64,000 bases of DNA from Gammaproteobacteria bacterium (lineage in GTDB: Bacteria; Pseudomonadota; Gammaproteobacteria; Pseudomonadales; Azotimanducaceae), in assembly GCA_026706665.1 (NCBI GenBank), contig JAPOYI010000109.1, positions 1 to 64,000 on the forward strand, read 5' to 3'. How positions within the stretch are numbered: the stretch's first letter is position 1; every line of letters begins with the position of its first letter. The position numbers and the translations under genes were made by a program. Positions 27,446-36,714 of this stretch are shown in pieces. Under the pieces are notes generated by a model. That model was not told the origin of the DNA. It was given only the letters and a program-made list of their open reading frames with translations, and ran no database searches.

Positions 27446-28590
27446 AAAGACTCGGAGTACTGGTTCTGTTGCTGCTCGCTCCGTTCACGGCCGCCGCCGA
27501 ACAGTTCTTCGAGGTGCACGTGGCGGATCGTCCGGTCACGGTCGCCACGAGCGGCCTCGTCGTATCGACCGAGGTACTGCGATTCGGTCCGCCGCCGAGC
27601 GGCAACTGGCAGACGACCATCGCCGAACTGGCCCAGGAAGGTCAAAGGGTTCGGGAGGGCGACCTGCTTGTCCGGTTCGACAGCAGCAACCTGGACGACG
27701 ACCTGACTCGCGTGTCCGGGCAATTGGCCCAGCGGCGGAACGAACTCCTGTCCCTGGACGAGAGGCAGAGACAGGAGATCGAGGACGAAGGGGTGGCCCT
27801 GGCGGCGGCGGAGAGCGAGGCGAGGAAGGCGGGCCGGAAGGCGGAACAGCCCGAGGAACTGATTCCCGGGATCGAGTACCGAAAACTCGTCGAGGAGAAA
27901 CGCATCGCGAACGTGCTCATGCGACGGGCGCGGGAACGGCAGGCGTTGAGCCTTCGGCTACGGGAGGCGAGGCGGCAGGAACTCGAGACCGGCGTGCGCC
28001 AGCTGGGGGTGAAGCTTGCGTCGGTCGAAAAGGAACTCGTATCGTTCACCATCAGGGCGCCGAGACCTGGGCTGGTGGTCCTCGGCACGGACTACGAGGG
28101 CAACAAGGTGGACGTCAACGCCTCGGTGCATCCCGGGCTGGTGGTGGTGCGGCTCGCCGACGATAGCCAGCTGGCCGTGCAGGCGGAGATTCACGAGCAT
28201 GCCGCCGCGCGGCTCGCCGTAGGCCAGCGTGTGAGCGTCGCCATCGATTCGGGCGGGGAGGCGGACCTGGTCGGTCGTGTCAGCCGGGTGGCCAACACCG
28301 TTCGCCGCCGCTCGCGCTATTCCGATTCCATGGTGCGGGACATCACCGTGGAGATCGATCCCGGCCAGCCGCCCGTGCTCAGGCTCGGCATGTCGGTGCA
28401 GATCGAGGTGGAACTGTCGATGTTGAAGGAAGCGTTGGCCATCCCGGCATCGGTGCTCGTCTACCGCTCGGGATCGCCCGGCGTCGTGCTGAGAGGGCAG
28501 GGCTGGCGGCCGGTCCTGCTCGGCGAGCGCAGCGCGGACATGTTCATCGTGGAAGACGGGCTGGAAGAAGGGGACATGGTGCGGCTGTGA
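27442..28590 (+). CDS. HlyD-like periplasmic adaptor protein 2
   Basis: 382 aa with a signal peptide (MKRLGVLVLLLLAPFTAAA). The lipoyl half-motif AQEGQRVREGDLLVRFDSSN is followed by a long charged helical hairpin (about 80-200; EERK/R-rich), FTIRAPRPGLVVLGTDYEGN as the second lipoyl part, and a barrel plus membrane-proximal domain ending GLEEGDMVRL. ATG 27442 overlaps the previous stop (ATGA). It is clearly related to but different from the adaptors on either side. Confidence 0.87.
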   Translation: MKRLGVLVLLLLAPFTAAAEQFFEVHVADRPVTVATSGLVVSTEVLRFGPPPSGNWQTTIAELAQEGQRVREGDLLVRFDSSNLDDDLTRVSGQLAQRRNELLSLDERQRQEIEDEGVALAAAESEARKAGRKAEQPEELIPGIEYRKLVEEKRIANVLMRRARERQALSLRLREARRQELETGVRQLGVKLASVEKELVSFTIRAPRPGLVVLGTDYEGNKVDVNASVHPGLVVVRLADDSQLAVQAEIHEHAAARLAVGQRVSVAIDSGGEADLVGRVSRVANTVRRRSRYSDSMVRDITVEIDPGQPPVLRLGMSVQIEVELSMLKEALAIPASVLVYRSGSPGVVLRGQGWRPVLLGERSADMFIVEDGLEEGDMVRL

Positions 28591-29798
28591 GTGATCGAGT
28601 ACGGATCACGCCGGCGTGGCGGCGGCTGCTGATCGCCGCGGTGGCCGTGGCGGGTTGCGGGGATTCGTCGTCCCGCGTACCGACGATTTCCGCGACGGCG
28701 CAGGACCACACCTTTGTCGTTCGCGCGAGGGGCGAACTGGTGCCGTCCGAGTCCATTGCCATCCGCATGCCGAGCAACATTGACATGCGTTTCAACATCA
28801 CCTGGATGGTGCCGGAGTATTCGGAGGTCAGGAAGGGACAGGTCGTCGTGCGGTTCGACGACAGCGAAGTGCTGGTTCAGCGCGAACTCAGCGTGCTGGA
28901 AGTCGTGAACAGCGATCTGCAGATCGACAGCCACGCGCGCCGGAGCGCCATCGACCGCACCCGTATCGGCCACGAAACGGAGCGCGTCGAGGACGAGACC
29001 GACATTGCCGAAACGTACGTGACGATAGATCCCCGCCTGATGAGCCGCAACGAGTACATCGATGCCCTGGGGGACCTTGCCTACCTGGGGGTCGAAGAGG
29101 CGTACTACGCCTGGCAGGCGATCACGCACGACCAGCGTTCCTTCGCCGAGCAGCGCCGCATCGAGAGCGGTCGCGACGCGAGCCAGGACAAGCTCGCCAA
29201 GCAGGACTCGGCGCTGGCCCAGATGGAATTGCACAGTCCGGCCGACGGGACCTTCGTGTACGCGCGCACGCCCTGGGGCCGAAAGCTCGGGAAGGGACAG
29301 ACCGTGTACCCGGGCCGGGCGGTGGGGCTGCTGCCGATACGCGGCAAGGTCAGGGCGAGAATATATGTGCCGGAAGTCGACGCTGTGGGGATCGAACCGG
29401 GTCAGCCTGTCGCGCTCGTGATCGACAGTGAAGTCGAGCACGATTTCGCCGCCCGCGTTTCCAGCGTTTCGCCCGTCGCCGTTCCCCGGGACCGCAGCGA
29501 TCCGCAGAAGTATTTCGTTGTCGAAGCGGAAATCGACCGGGTGGATCCGCAGCTGATGCGCGTAGGCAGCAGCCTGACGGCGACGGTTACGACCGGCACG
29601 GTCCGGGACGCGTTCCTGCTGCCGCAGCAGTCCGTGTTCTTTGAACAGGACCAGGCATTCATCTACGTGCTGGAGCAGGGGGAGCCATACCCGAGACAGG
29701 TTGACCTGGGACGTCGCAGCCCGACGCTGGTGGAAGTCACCCGCGGCCTGTCGGCGGGTGAGCAGGTAGCCGTGTCGGCTCCGGGAAGCGCGATTTGA
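28587..29798 (+). CDS. HlyD-like adaptor lipoprotein 3
   Basis: 403 aa. The N-terminus RLLIAAVAVAGCGDSSS ends in a lipobox (VAGC), so this adaptor is probably acylated and membrane-anchored. The first lipoyl half is VPEYSEVRKGQVVVRFDDSE, the second MELHSPADGTFVYARTPWGR with PGRAVGLLPIRGKV, followed by beta-barrel (ARIYVPEVDAVGIEPGQPVA) and membrane-proximal domains (LPQQSVFFEQDQAFIYVLEQ). Start is GTG 28587, overlapping the previous stop. It is the most RND/MacA-like of the three and so the best candidate to contact the permease. Confidence 0.87.
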   Translation: MSDRVRITPAWRRLLIAAVAVAGCGDSSSRVPTISATAQDHTFVVRARGELVPSESIAIRMPSNIDMRFNITWMVPEYSEVRKGQVVVRFDDSEVLVQRELSVLEVVNSDLQIDSHARRSAIDRTRIGHETERVEDETDIAETYVTIDPRLMSRNEYIDALGDLAYLGVEEAYYAWQAITHDQRSFAEQRRIESGRDASQDKLAKQDSALAQMELHSPADGTFVYARTPWGRKLGKGQTVYPGRAVGLLPIRGKVRARIYVPEVDAVGIEPGQPVALVIDSEVEHDFAARVSSVSPVAVPRDRSDPQKYFVVEAEIDRVDPQLMRVGSSLTATVTTGTVRDAFLLPQQSVFFEQDQAFIYVLEQGEPYPRQVDLGRRSPTLVEVTRGLSAGEQVAVSAPGSAI

Positions 29799-31105
29799 TG
29801 ATCGAGCGATGCGCGCGCGCGGCGATCCGGTGGGTGGAAGTCTCCCGCAGGTTCATCGCGGCTACGGCCAAGCGGCTGCGTCCGGATGTCCGGCAGGCGC
29901 TGGGACAACTGGCCCACCACAGGTTGCGCTCGGCGCTGACGCTGCTCGGGATGATCTTCGGCGTCGGCGCCGTGATCGCCATGATCGCGGTCAGCGAGGG
30001 AGGGCGCCGGGAGGCGCTTGCAATGATCGAGGGGATGGGCGTGCGGAACCTGATCGTCGAAGCGGACGAGCCCCGGGGGGAGTCGAAGCGGGACACGCGA
30101 CAGCACTCGGCGGGACTCTCGGTGGCGGACGCTCTCGCCATGTCGGATACGTTGCCCTTCGTGGAAGACTGGGCAGGGATTCGAAGGATCAGCGTATGGG
30201 ACCTGTTCTCCCACCAGGGACAGAGTCACGCCGAAGCCTGGGCCGTGAGCGCCTCCTACTTCGGCATGACGCAGCTCGATGCGGGAGAGGGCGTTCTGTT
30301 CGACGCGGCAGACGATGCGCGTTTCGCGCAGGTGGCCGTGCTGGGCGGCAACGTCGCGAACGAACTGTTTCCCAGGGGCGGCGCCCTGGGCGGTCTCGTC
30401 AAGGTCAACCACCTGTGGCTCGAGGTCGTGGCCGTCCTGCAGGATCGACAACTGCCCGACGGCGAGTTTCAGGGTCGCGAGGTCGGCGGGGAAAACGACC
30501 GCGTCTACCTCCCGCTCCAGACCGGCTTGCGGCGTTTGCGCTTGGGGTTCATGGAGGCCGAACTCAGCGAATTGAAGGTCCAGGTGGCGGATGACATCTC
30601 TCCCCCAGCGGCCGCGGAAGCCGTGCAACACCTGCTGGACCGGCGCCACGGCGGCCAGAAGGACACGCGGATGATCATTCCCGCGCGGCTCCTGGCACAA
30701 CAGAAGCAAACACAATGGATATTCACCATCGTCATGTCGGCCGTCGCCGGCATTTCGCTCCTGGTCGGTGGCATCGGCATCATGAACATCATGCTGGCGA
30801 GCGTGATGGAACGCCGTTCGGAAATCGGTCTGCTCCGCGCGGTCGGTGCGCGCGAGACGGACGTGGTGCGGCAATTCCTTGTCGAGACCGCCGTGATCGC
30901 GCTGTTGGGCGCGGCTGCGGGCGTCGTGCTGGGCGTGGTCATGGCCTATGTGATCGCCGCTTTCGCAGGTTGGGCGGTGGCCTGGTCGTTGGCCGTGATC
31001 GCGCTGGCGGTCATCGTCTGCGTAGCGATAGCGGTGGGGTTCGGCGTCTATCCGGCGCTTTCCGCGGCGCGCATGGACCCGGTGGCCGCGTTGCAGTCGG
31101 AGTGA
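29798..31105 (+). CDS. MacB/FtsX-like ABC permease
   Basis: 435 aa with one transmembrane helix near the N-terminus (RLRSALTLLGMIFGVGAVIA), a periplasmic MacB-type core (about 75-290), and three C-terminal helices in an FtsX domain (IVMSAVAGISLLVGGIGIMN, then EIGLLRAVGARETDVVRQF and the last two helices) ending YPALSAARMDPVAALQSE. This is the four-helix MacB topology. ATG 29798 overlaps the previous stop by one base; the track counts from TTG 29795. Together with the LolD-like ATPase it should form the pump of the operon. No TolC-type channel is encoded nearby. Confidence 0.92.
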   Translation: MIERCARAAIRWVEVSRRFIAATAKRLRPDVRQALGQLAHHRLRSALTLLGMIFGVGAVIAMIAVSEGGRREALAMIEGMGVRNLIVEADEPRGESKRDTRQHSAGLSVADALAMSDTLPFVEDWAGIRRISVWDLFSHQGQSHAEAWAVSASYFGMTQLDAGEGVLFDAADDARFAQVAVLGGNVANELFPRGGALGGLVKVNHLWLEVVAVLQDRQLPDGEFQGREVGGENDRVYLPLQTGLRRLRLGFMEAELSELKVQVADDISPPAAAEAVQHLLDRRHGGQKDTRMIIPARLLAQQKQTQWIFTIVMSAVAGISLLVGGIGIMNIMLASVMERRSEIGLLRAVGARETDVVRQFLVETAVIALLGAAAGVVLGVVMAYVIAAFAGWAVAWSLAVIALAVIVCVAIAVGFGVYPALSAARMDPVAALQSE

Positions 31106-31578
31106 GAACCGACTGGTCGCGACTTCAGTCCAGTCCTTGGGCGGTGCCCCTGGCGCACCAGTCGGCGGTCGAACTCGAAGGCCCGGATCGTGCCGGGAAC
31201 AACCTTGTCGAAGTCCGCGTGGACAGGATTGATCACGACGTTGCGTTCCAGCGGGTTCACCGCGCTTGGTGCCATGATCGCCAGGCGGGTCCGGAGCATT
31301 TCGGCACCGATCTGCCGGGTGTCGCCGGTGGATGCCGAAACCGCGGTTATCGCGTCGTCGGGAACGTCGAGGTCCAGGATACGGTGGTTTGGGAACGTCG
31401 ATGGGCTCGCGAGATTGGCGAGGATTTCCAGTGCTGCCAGCGACGAGTTCTCGCTGCAGTACACGGCGGGGATTCCCCTGGGGTTCCATCGGCCACCGTA
31501 CCTGGAGGCGCCTTCGCCGTTCAGCATGTCCTCGACGCTGCGCGCACGCTCGAACTTTGCGATTCGCCAAACGATCAT
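31048..31578 (-). CDS. RES-domain toxin
   Basis: 176-aa RES-domain protein. The family features are MIVWRIAKFERA, GGRWNPRGIPAVYCSENSSL, ALEILANLASP and a C-terminal segment. Characterised RES toxins such as MbcT break down or modify NAD+. The start is uncertain: ATG 31578 gives the normal RES N-terminus, while 31626 and 31695 are upstream options with no better ribosome site. It lies after an Xre/MbcA-like antitoxin gene on the same strand. The 3' end overlaps the convergent permease gene by 58 bp. Confidence 0.85.
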   Translation of the reverse strand: MIVWRIAKFERARSVEDMLNGEGASRYGGRWNPRGIPAVYCSENSSLAALEILANLASPSTFPNHRILDLDVPDDAITAVSASTGDTRQIGAEMLRTRLAIMAPSAVNPLERNVVINPVHADFDKVVPGTIRAFEFDRRLVRQGHRPRTGLKSRPVGSHSDCNAATGSMRAAESAG

Positions 31579-31654
31579 GGAACAGGCGTGTCCGGGGAGC
31601 GTAGCGGCCGCGGGCGTTTGTTCCATGAACGACGAGCCGGGCCGTGGGGCACTT

Positions 31655-32068
31655 TCATGTCGGTATTCCGTGCTCCATGCGGCCGATAAGGTCAATCACA
31701 TCCTCCTTGCCGATGGCGGTGTCCGCACGTTCAAGCGGCGTTTCGCCTCCGAGAGCGGGGTTGGGGTGCTTTAGCCAACCAAGCGCGTGTTCCCGGTTGT
31801 GGTCGAAGTACCCAAGCGCCATGTTGAACACCCTTGCCAGCATGGCAGCCCTGTCAGCCTCTGCCATGGGCAGGACTCCACGGCTCTTGCGCCGTCGAAC
31901 CAGGGTCTGACGCGCGACGCCGACGGCCCTTGCAAGTTGCGTTTCAGTCATTTCCAGGGTGTTCTTCAGATTGTCCAGATAGCTTGCCGGTACGCCGTCT
32001 CGTATCTCGGCCAGCGTGGGTTGTTCAAGTGACACAGGTGCGCCTGGTTTGTTCGGTCCTCGTCGCAT
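31655..32068 (-). CDS. Xre/MbcA/ParS-type antitoxin
   Basis: 137 aa. The central helix-turn-helix (LEMTETQLARAVGVARQTLV) and C-terminal toxin-binding domain (HALGWLKHPNPALGGETPLE, then AIGKEDVIDLIGRMEHG) match the antitoxin partners of RES toxins. It is the first gene of the pair and should repress its own promoter in 32069-32188. It ends 76 bp before the chosen RES start. Confidence 0.88.
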   Translation of the reverse strand: MRRGPNKPGAPVSLEQPTLAEIRDGVPASYLDNLKNTLEMTETQLARAVGVARQTLVRRRKSRGVLPMAEADRAAMLARVFNMALGYFDHNREHALGWLKHPNPALGGETPLERADTAIGKEDVIDLIGRMEHGIPT

Positions 32069-32188
32069 AACCTTTCACTTTTGGTGCATTAGGGACAAAC
32101 GATTGTACCATTTGAACGCATGCATCGGCGGTGCGTCCAAAGTGCCGATGGCGGGCGATGGCCACCGGGTACGGTAGGCCGCGGGGAT

Positions 32189-32710
32189 TCACGAGCGCTG
32201 AACCTCCTCCACTGCCGCTTCCAGCGCGAAGACGTGTGGATCGTGGGCACCCAGATCGCGCAGCGCCGCGGCCAGCTCCAGCAGGTAGTCCACGTTCCTG
32301 CCGCTCGGTCCCGCCGAACCCTGGATGTGGCGCGCCATTTCCTTGAGCGGCGCGTCTCCCAGGAAGGCGAAGTTGTCGATGGGCGCGATATAGACGACGC
32401 CATCCACGTTTTTTCCGCTGGCGAGTGCCAGGCTGACCGGGACGCGTTCGTAGCCGTTTTTCTCGCGGTGGTCGAGATGGTCGAATACCTGCGATTCCAC
32501 GCGGTACGCCACGCCCGCGCATGTTTCGTGCCGTGACCGCACCAAGGTGACGACCCTGCCGGGCGCGTCGGGAATACCGCGATGGTCGTGGGAGCCCTGC
32601 CAGAACCTGCGCGCCCACCCGGATAGCGTCGCGGGTTGCCGTTCCAGCCAGGGGAAGTCGGCGCGCCATATGAGCGAGCCGTAACCGAATACCCACGCCG
32701 GTGTGTCCAT
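32189..32710 (-). CDS. chaC: ChaC-type gamma-glutamylcyclotransferase
   Basis: The 173-aa enzyme should cleave glutathione into 5-oxoproline and Cys-Gly. The substrate-binding loop VFGYGSLIWRADFP is diagnostic, followed by RRFWQGSHDHRGIPDAPGRV and the region with the presumed catalytic Glu (HREKNGYERVPV). The length fits bacterial ChaC. It follows the acyl-CoA synthetase after 7 bp on the same strand, so they are probably co-transcribed, though no functional link is evident. Confidence 0.93.
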   Translation of the reverse strand: MDTPAWVFGYGSLIWRADFPWLERQPATLSGWARRFWQGSHDHRGIPDAPGRVVTLVRSRHETCAGVAYRVESQVFDHLDHREKNGYERVPVSLALASGKNVDGVVYIAPIDNFAFLGDAPLKEMARHIQGSAGPSGRNVDYLLELAAALRDLGAHDPHVFALEAAVEEVQRS

Positions 32711-32717
32711 GACCGGA

Positions 32718-34268
32718 TCAGACGATGCGAGAACCGCGCCTGCCCCAGTACTCGTCCCTCAGGTAGCGCTTGTAGAGCTTGCCGGTGGGCAGCCGGGGCA
32801 GTTCGTCCCGGAAGTCGATGGCCTTTGGGCACTTGTAATGCGCGATGTTCTCCCTCGCATAGGCGATGAGTTCCGCTTCCAGCGCCGGACTCGGCGCAAC
32901 GCCCTCCGCGGGTTGCACGACCGCCCGTGCTTCCTCGCCCATTTCTTCGTCGGGCGCGCCGATGACGGCGACGTCGAGCACCTTGGGATGGAGGATCAGC
33001 GCGTTCTCGATCTCCTGCGGATAGATGTTCACGCCGCCGGAAATGATCATGTAGGTGGCGCGGTCGGTGAGGTAGAGGAAGCCATCGGCGTCGACGTAGC
33101 CGATGTCGTCCAGGGTTGTCCAGTTGGCGTGTTCCGGGTGTTGCGCTTTCCTGGTCTTTTCGGGGTCGTTCAGGTACTCGAACGGGGTCGCCGGCATCTC
33201 GAAATAGACTACGCCCGTCTCCCCTATGGGTAGTTCCAAGTCGTCGTCGCAGATGTGAATCGTGCCCATGATGGGCTTGCCCACCGTGCCGGGGTGTTCG
33301 AGCCAGTCGTTCGGGCCCGCGTGGGTGAATCCGTTGACCTCGGTCCCGGCGTAGTACTCGTAGATGATCGGCCCCCACCAGTCGAACATCTGCTCCTTGA
33401 CCCTGGGCGGGCAGGGCGCGGCGGCGTGGATGGTGACCTTGTGCGAAGACAGGTCGTGGCGGTCTCGCTCGGACTCTTCGAGCTTCAGCATGCGCGAGAA
33501 CATCGTGGGTACCCACTGGCTGTGCGTGACCTCGTATTCCTCGATGGCTTGCAGGGCGTGCGCAGGATCGAAGCGCGGCATGTAGACCACGGTGCCGCCC
33601 AGGGATTGCACACCGACGCTGAAGCTTAGCGGTGCCGCGTGATAAAGGGGTGCCGGAGACGGGTAGACGGCGTTTTCGTCGATCCCCCAGAGCATGCCCT
33701 GCAACGCGCTGATCGGTCCCGCGTCTTCCGAGACGGACGCTTCCGGCAGCGGCCTCAGGATACCCTTCGGACGGTCGGTGGTCCCGGAGCTGTAGAGCAT
33801 CACCCCGCCCGTCGGCTCCTCGGCCAGCGGTTCGGCAGGATAGTCCCCGATGGTCTCCTCAAAGTCCTGGTAGCCGTCGATGGTGCCGTCGATCATGAGC
33901 CAGGTGCGGCAGCGCGGCGCGAACTTGTGGAGATTGCCGGCCACGTCCGCCCGGGCGCGGGTCGTGATGAGCACTTGCGACTCGGAGTTGTCGAGGATGT
34001 AGCCCGCCTCTTCGTCGGTCAGGTAGCGGTTGACGGTCGTCAGGTACAGCCCCGATCGTAGCGCGGCCCAGACGACATCGAACCAGGCGAAGTGGTTCTC
34101 GGCGAAGATCGACAGGTGGTCGCCGCGTCGCAATCCCTTGTCGAACAGGAACTGCGCCAACTGGTTGGACCGGTCGTTGAGTTCGCCATAGGTCCTGCGT
34201 GCGCCCGTGAAGCTGTCTATGGCCGCCGTCTTGTCCGGAAAGACCTTCGCCCAGTTGCCTGGATACAT
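32718..34268 (-). CDS. AMP-dependent acyl-CoA synthetase
   Basis: 516-aa ANL-superfamily ligase that activates a carboxylic acid with ATP and CoA. Motifs in order: VMLYSSGTTDRPKGILRPLP (A3), YEYYAGTEVNGFTHAG (A5), DDIGYVDADGFLYLTDRATY (A7-A8 hinge), SGGVNIYPQEIENAL, and the catalytic lysine in LPRLPTGKLYKRYLRDEYW (A10). The presence of TEVN rather than TET and a short acyl pocket resemble medium/long-chain or bile-acid-type ligases, but the substrate is unassigned. Confidence 0.93.
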   Translation of the reverse strand: MYPGNWAKVFPDKTAAIDSFTGARRTYGELNDRSNQLAQFLFDKGLRRGDHLSIFAENHFAWFDVVWAALRSGLYLTTVNRYLTDEEAGYILDNSESQVLITTRARADVAGNLHKFAPRCRTWLMIDGTIDGYQDFEETIGDYPAEPLAEEPTGGVMLYSSGTTDRPKGILRPLPEASVSEDAGPISALQGMLWGIDENAVYPSPAPLYHAAPLSFSVGVQSLGGTVVYMPRFDPAHALQAIEEYEVTHSQWVPTMFSRMLKLEESERDRHDLSSHKVTIHAAAPCPPRVKEQMFDWWGPIIYEYYAGTEVNGFTHAGPNDWLEHPGTVGKPIMGTIHICDDDLELPIGETGVVYFEMPATPFEYLNDPEKTRKAQHPEHANWTTLDDIGYVDADGFLYLTDRATYMIISGGVNIYPQEIENALILHPKVLDVAVIGAPDEEMGEEARAVVQPAEGVAPSPALEAELIAYARENIAHYKCPKAIDFRDELPRLPTGKLYKRYLRDEYWGRRGSRIV

Positions 34269-34352
34269 GGTGTCGCCCGAAGATTCCCTGGAACGGGCGC
34301 CAGATTGGCAAATGTGCCGGAGTTCGGCAAGACGGTTGGCGCGGCTCGCGCC

Positions 34353-36068
34353 CTACGGGTTGTCCTCGACCGCCGGGGCTGGGGAAGCGGCGAGTTCCCG
34401 CATGGCTTCGTCCGTGGTGATATAGAGGTTGCCCGACAGTTCGTCGGGGAGGCCCGTCGACCCGAGCCTGTCCCGCAACCGGCCCTTCAGCTCTGAAAGG
34501 TGCAGCGCGATGTCGTGTAATGCGAGCGTGTGATTCAGGCGCCGCAGCATTTCGAGGCCGGTCGTATCGATGAAGTTGATGGCGCTGCAGACGAGTACCA
34601 GGTGGCGCGCTTCCTCGTGACGGTCCATGATCGCGAGCAATCGGTCCTCCACCTGGTTCGCATTGGCGAAATAGAGGTTTTCGTCCAGCCTGACGGCGGC
34701 AACATTCGGAGAGGTCTCCGTGTCGTACCGGGTGACGTTGCGAAAGTGGCCCGAATCGCCAAGTCTCCCGACCACCGCGATGTGCGGTCTGCTGGAACGG
34801 TGCACCAATTGCACGATAGCGGTGCCGACCGCGAGCAGCAGTCCGGCCTCCACGCCGAGCATGAGCACGCCGCCGAGTGCCAGGAAGTGCACGAATACGT
34901 CAGCGCGGCAGAAGCGCCATTGTTCCCGAAGCATCGAGAAGTCGATGATCCCTACGATAGCCACAATGATGATCGCGGCGAGCGTCGCGTGCGGCAGGTT
35001 CGCGAACAGCGGCGTCATCCAAAGCAGCGTCGCTGCGATCACCACCACGCAGACCAGCGCGCTGACCGGTGTTCGCGCGCCGGCCGCGACGTTGACGCTC
35101 GACTTGGAAAAGCTGCCAGCTACGGGATACGCGCCCGTAAACGCCGCGCCGACGTTGGCGGCGCCGAGGGCGACGAGTTCCTGCGATGCGTCGATACGGC
35201 TGCGCTCCCGCGACGCCAGCGTTGTCCCGATGGAGAAACTCTCGATGTAGGTGACCAGCGCAATCATCGCGGCTGCGGGTGCGAGGTCCAGCCAGAGCAG
35301 GGGATCGAAGGGGGGCAGGGCGAAAGCGGGCAGTCCGGCAGGCACGAAGCCCACGGTATCGACGCCGAGTCCAAGGATCGCAACCGTGGCGGTGCCGGCG
35401 ATGGCTACGAACATCGGCCCGGTCCGACTGATCGGATGGTCGCGGTCGCGCATCGCGAGCCCCGCGTAACGGCGGACAAGCCAAACGCCGGCGAGACTTG
35501 CGATACCGATGCCGACCGCCACGGGATCGAGATTCCCGATGGCCGAGAAGAGCAGGGTGAGCCGGTCCGCCGCGTTGTCGCCGCGGTCGATGGCGATGCC
35601 AGTGAATGCGGGCAGTTGGCTGATGATGATCAGGATCGCTGCCGCGTTGACGAATCCCGTGATCACGGGATGGCTCAGGAGGTTGACGATCCCGCCCATC
35701 CCGAGGAGCCGCAGCAGCCAGAGCAGGATGCCAACCTGCATGCACAGGATGGTGGTGATCCCGATGTAGGCGTCAGAATGTGCCGGGGCGTGCTCCCCCA
35801 CCGTCGCCGCCACCATGAGCGCGGCGATGGCGACGGGGCCCACGATGAGTTGGCGCGAGGAGCCGAGAACGGAGTAGATCACCATGGGTGCGAGGCAGGC
35901 ATAGAGCCCGGCCTGCGCTGGCAATCCGGCGAGGAACGCGTAGGCGACCGCCTGGGGGACGGTCACGACGCCGAGCACGAGTCCGGCCACCGAGTCGTGG
36001 GCGAAGTCGATCCGACGATAGCCGCGCAGCGTATCGACGATCGGCAGTGCTTGGATCCAGCGTCTCAT
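34353..36068 (-). CDS. SulP-family anion transporter with STAS domain
   Basis: Inner-membrane transporter of 571 aa from ATG 36068. The SulP core holds DSVAGLVLGVVTVPQAVAYA, GLYACLAPMVIYSVLGSSR and VNVAAGARTPVSALV over about 12-14 hydrophobic stretches. The C-terminal STAS domain (about the last 130 residues) carries VLVCSAINFIDTTGLEMLRR. Family members carry sulfate, bicarbonate or dicarboxylates. A GTG at 36134 would add 22 residues and overlap the upstream channel gene by 20 bp; neither start has a clear Shine-Dalgarno. Confidence 0.92.
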   Translation of the reverse strand: MRRWIQALPIVDTLRGYRRIDFAHDSVAGLVLGVVTVPQAVAYAFLAGLPAQAGLYACLAPMVIYSVLGSSRQLIVGPVAIAALMVAATVGEHAPAHSDAYIGITTILCMQVGILLWLLRLLGMGGIVNLLSHPVITGFVNAAAILIIISQLPAFTGIAIDRGDNAADRLTLLFSAIGNLDPVAVGIGIASLAGVWLVRRYAGLAMRDRDHPISRTGPMFVAIAGTATVAILGLGVDTVGFVPAGLPAFALPPFDPLLWLDLAPAAAMIALVTYIESFSIGTTLASRERSRIDASQELVALGAANVGAAFTGAYPVAGSFSKSSVNVAAGARTPVSALVCVVVIAATLLWMTPLFANLPHATLAAIIIVAIVGIIDFSMLREQWRFCRADVFVHFLALGGVLMLGVEAGLLLAVGTAIVQLVHRSSRPHIAVVGRLGDSGHFRNVTRYDTETSPNVAAVRLDENLYFANANQVEDRLLAIMDRHEEARHLVLVCSAINFIDTTGLEMLRRLNHTLALHDIALHLSELKGRLRDRLGSTGLPDELSGNLYITTDEAMRELAASPAPAVEDNP

Positions 36069-36114
36069 GCGTAGGGGAGCTTCGATCGCCGATGGATTTT
36101 TCCAGGCCAGGACT

Positions 36115-36536
36115 TCACTCGGTTGCCTCTTCACCCCAGGCCCGTCGCATCTGGATGAAGGCGAAAGACGCGGACCAGGCGATGAACACGAGACCCGCGA
36201 TGGCTTCGGCGGCTGTAACGGTGCGCAGCGCCCCGAGCGGCACCAGGTCGCCTATGCCGAGCGTGGTGTAGGCAGGTCCCGAGAAATACATGTGGTCGAG
36301 AAACGTCTCGGCGCCCTGCACCGATCCAGAGGCGGTACCCGATAGTGAAGCAAAGACGCTGGCGAACATCCCGATTTCGACAACGTGCACGAAGATCAGT
36401 CCTGCCACCATACCGGGACGCCATGGCGGCGGTGATACAGGGTGCGGGAACCCAGGAAACGGAGCGTTCCATAGTGGATTGCCACGCAGATGGCCGAAGT
36501 CACTATGGCAATCAGGTAGGCGATACCGTCGATCAT
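36115..36536 (-). pseudogene. Two-TM potassium-channel-like gene with a -1 frameshift
   Basis: The first helix is in one frame: ATG 36536 gives MIDGIAYLIAIVTSAICVAI and then RTLYHRRHGVPVWWQD before TGA 36398-36396 (46 aa). The rest is in the next frame: AGLIFVHVVEIGMFASVFAS, the pore filter motif AYTTLGIGDLVPLG, and a last helix with IAGLVFIAWSASFAFIQMRR, ending at 36115. One missing base near 36400 explains both halves, because joining WWQ to GLIFVHVVE restores a two-helix channel of about 139 aa. The track ORF from 36669 replaces the first helix with a Pro/Arg-rich stretch and is unlikely to be genuine. A sequencing error, a true pseudogene or a frameshift event are possible. Confidence 0.72.
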
Positions 36537-36714
36537 GTCGGCTCGTGGCGGTTTCGGGTCCGGCGTCCATTCTAGGCCCTTCGCAGGCGTCTCGCGCCTT
36601 CAAGACACCCCTGTCGGTGGGCCAACCTCGTTCGCGCGATCCCCTTCCGCTGGATTTGCGTCGTGGCATTTGACAGTCCTATGGCCAACGGTAAGATACG
36701 CGGTCGCCAGCGCG

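Noticed and set aside
29663-31570. 635-aa minus-strand ORF
   Set aside because: Antisense to the MacB-like permease and out of frame with the RES gene; no motif.
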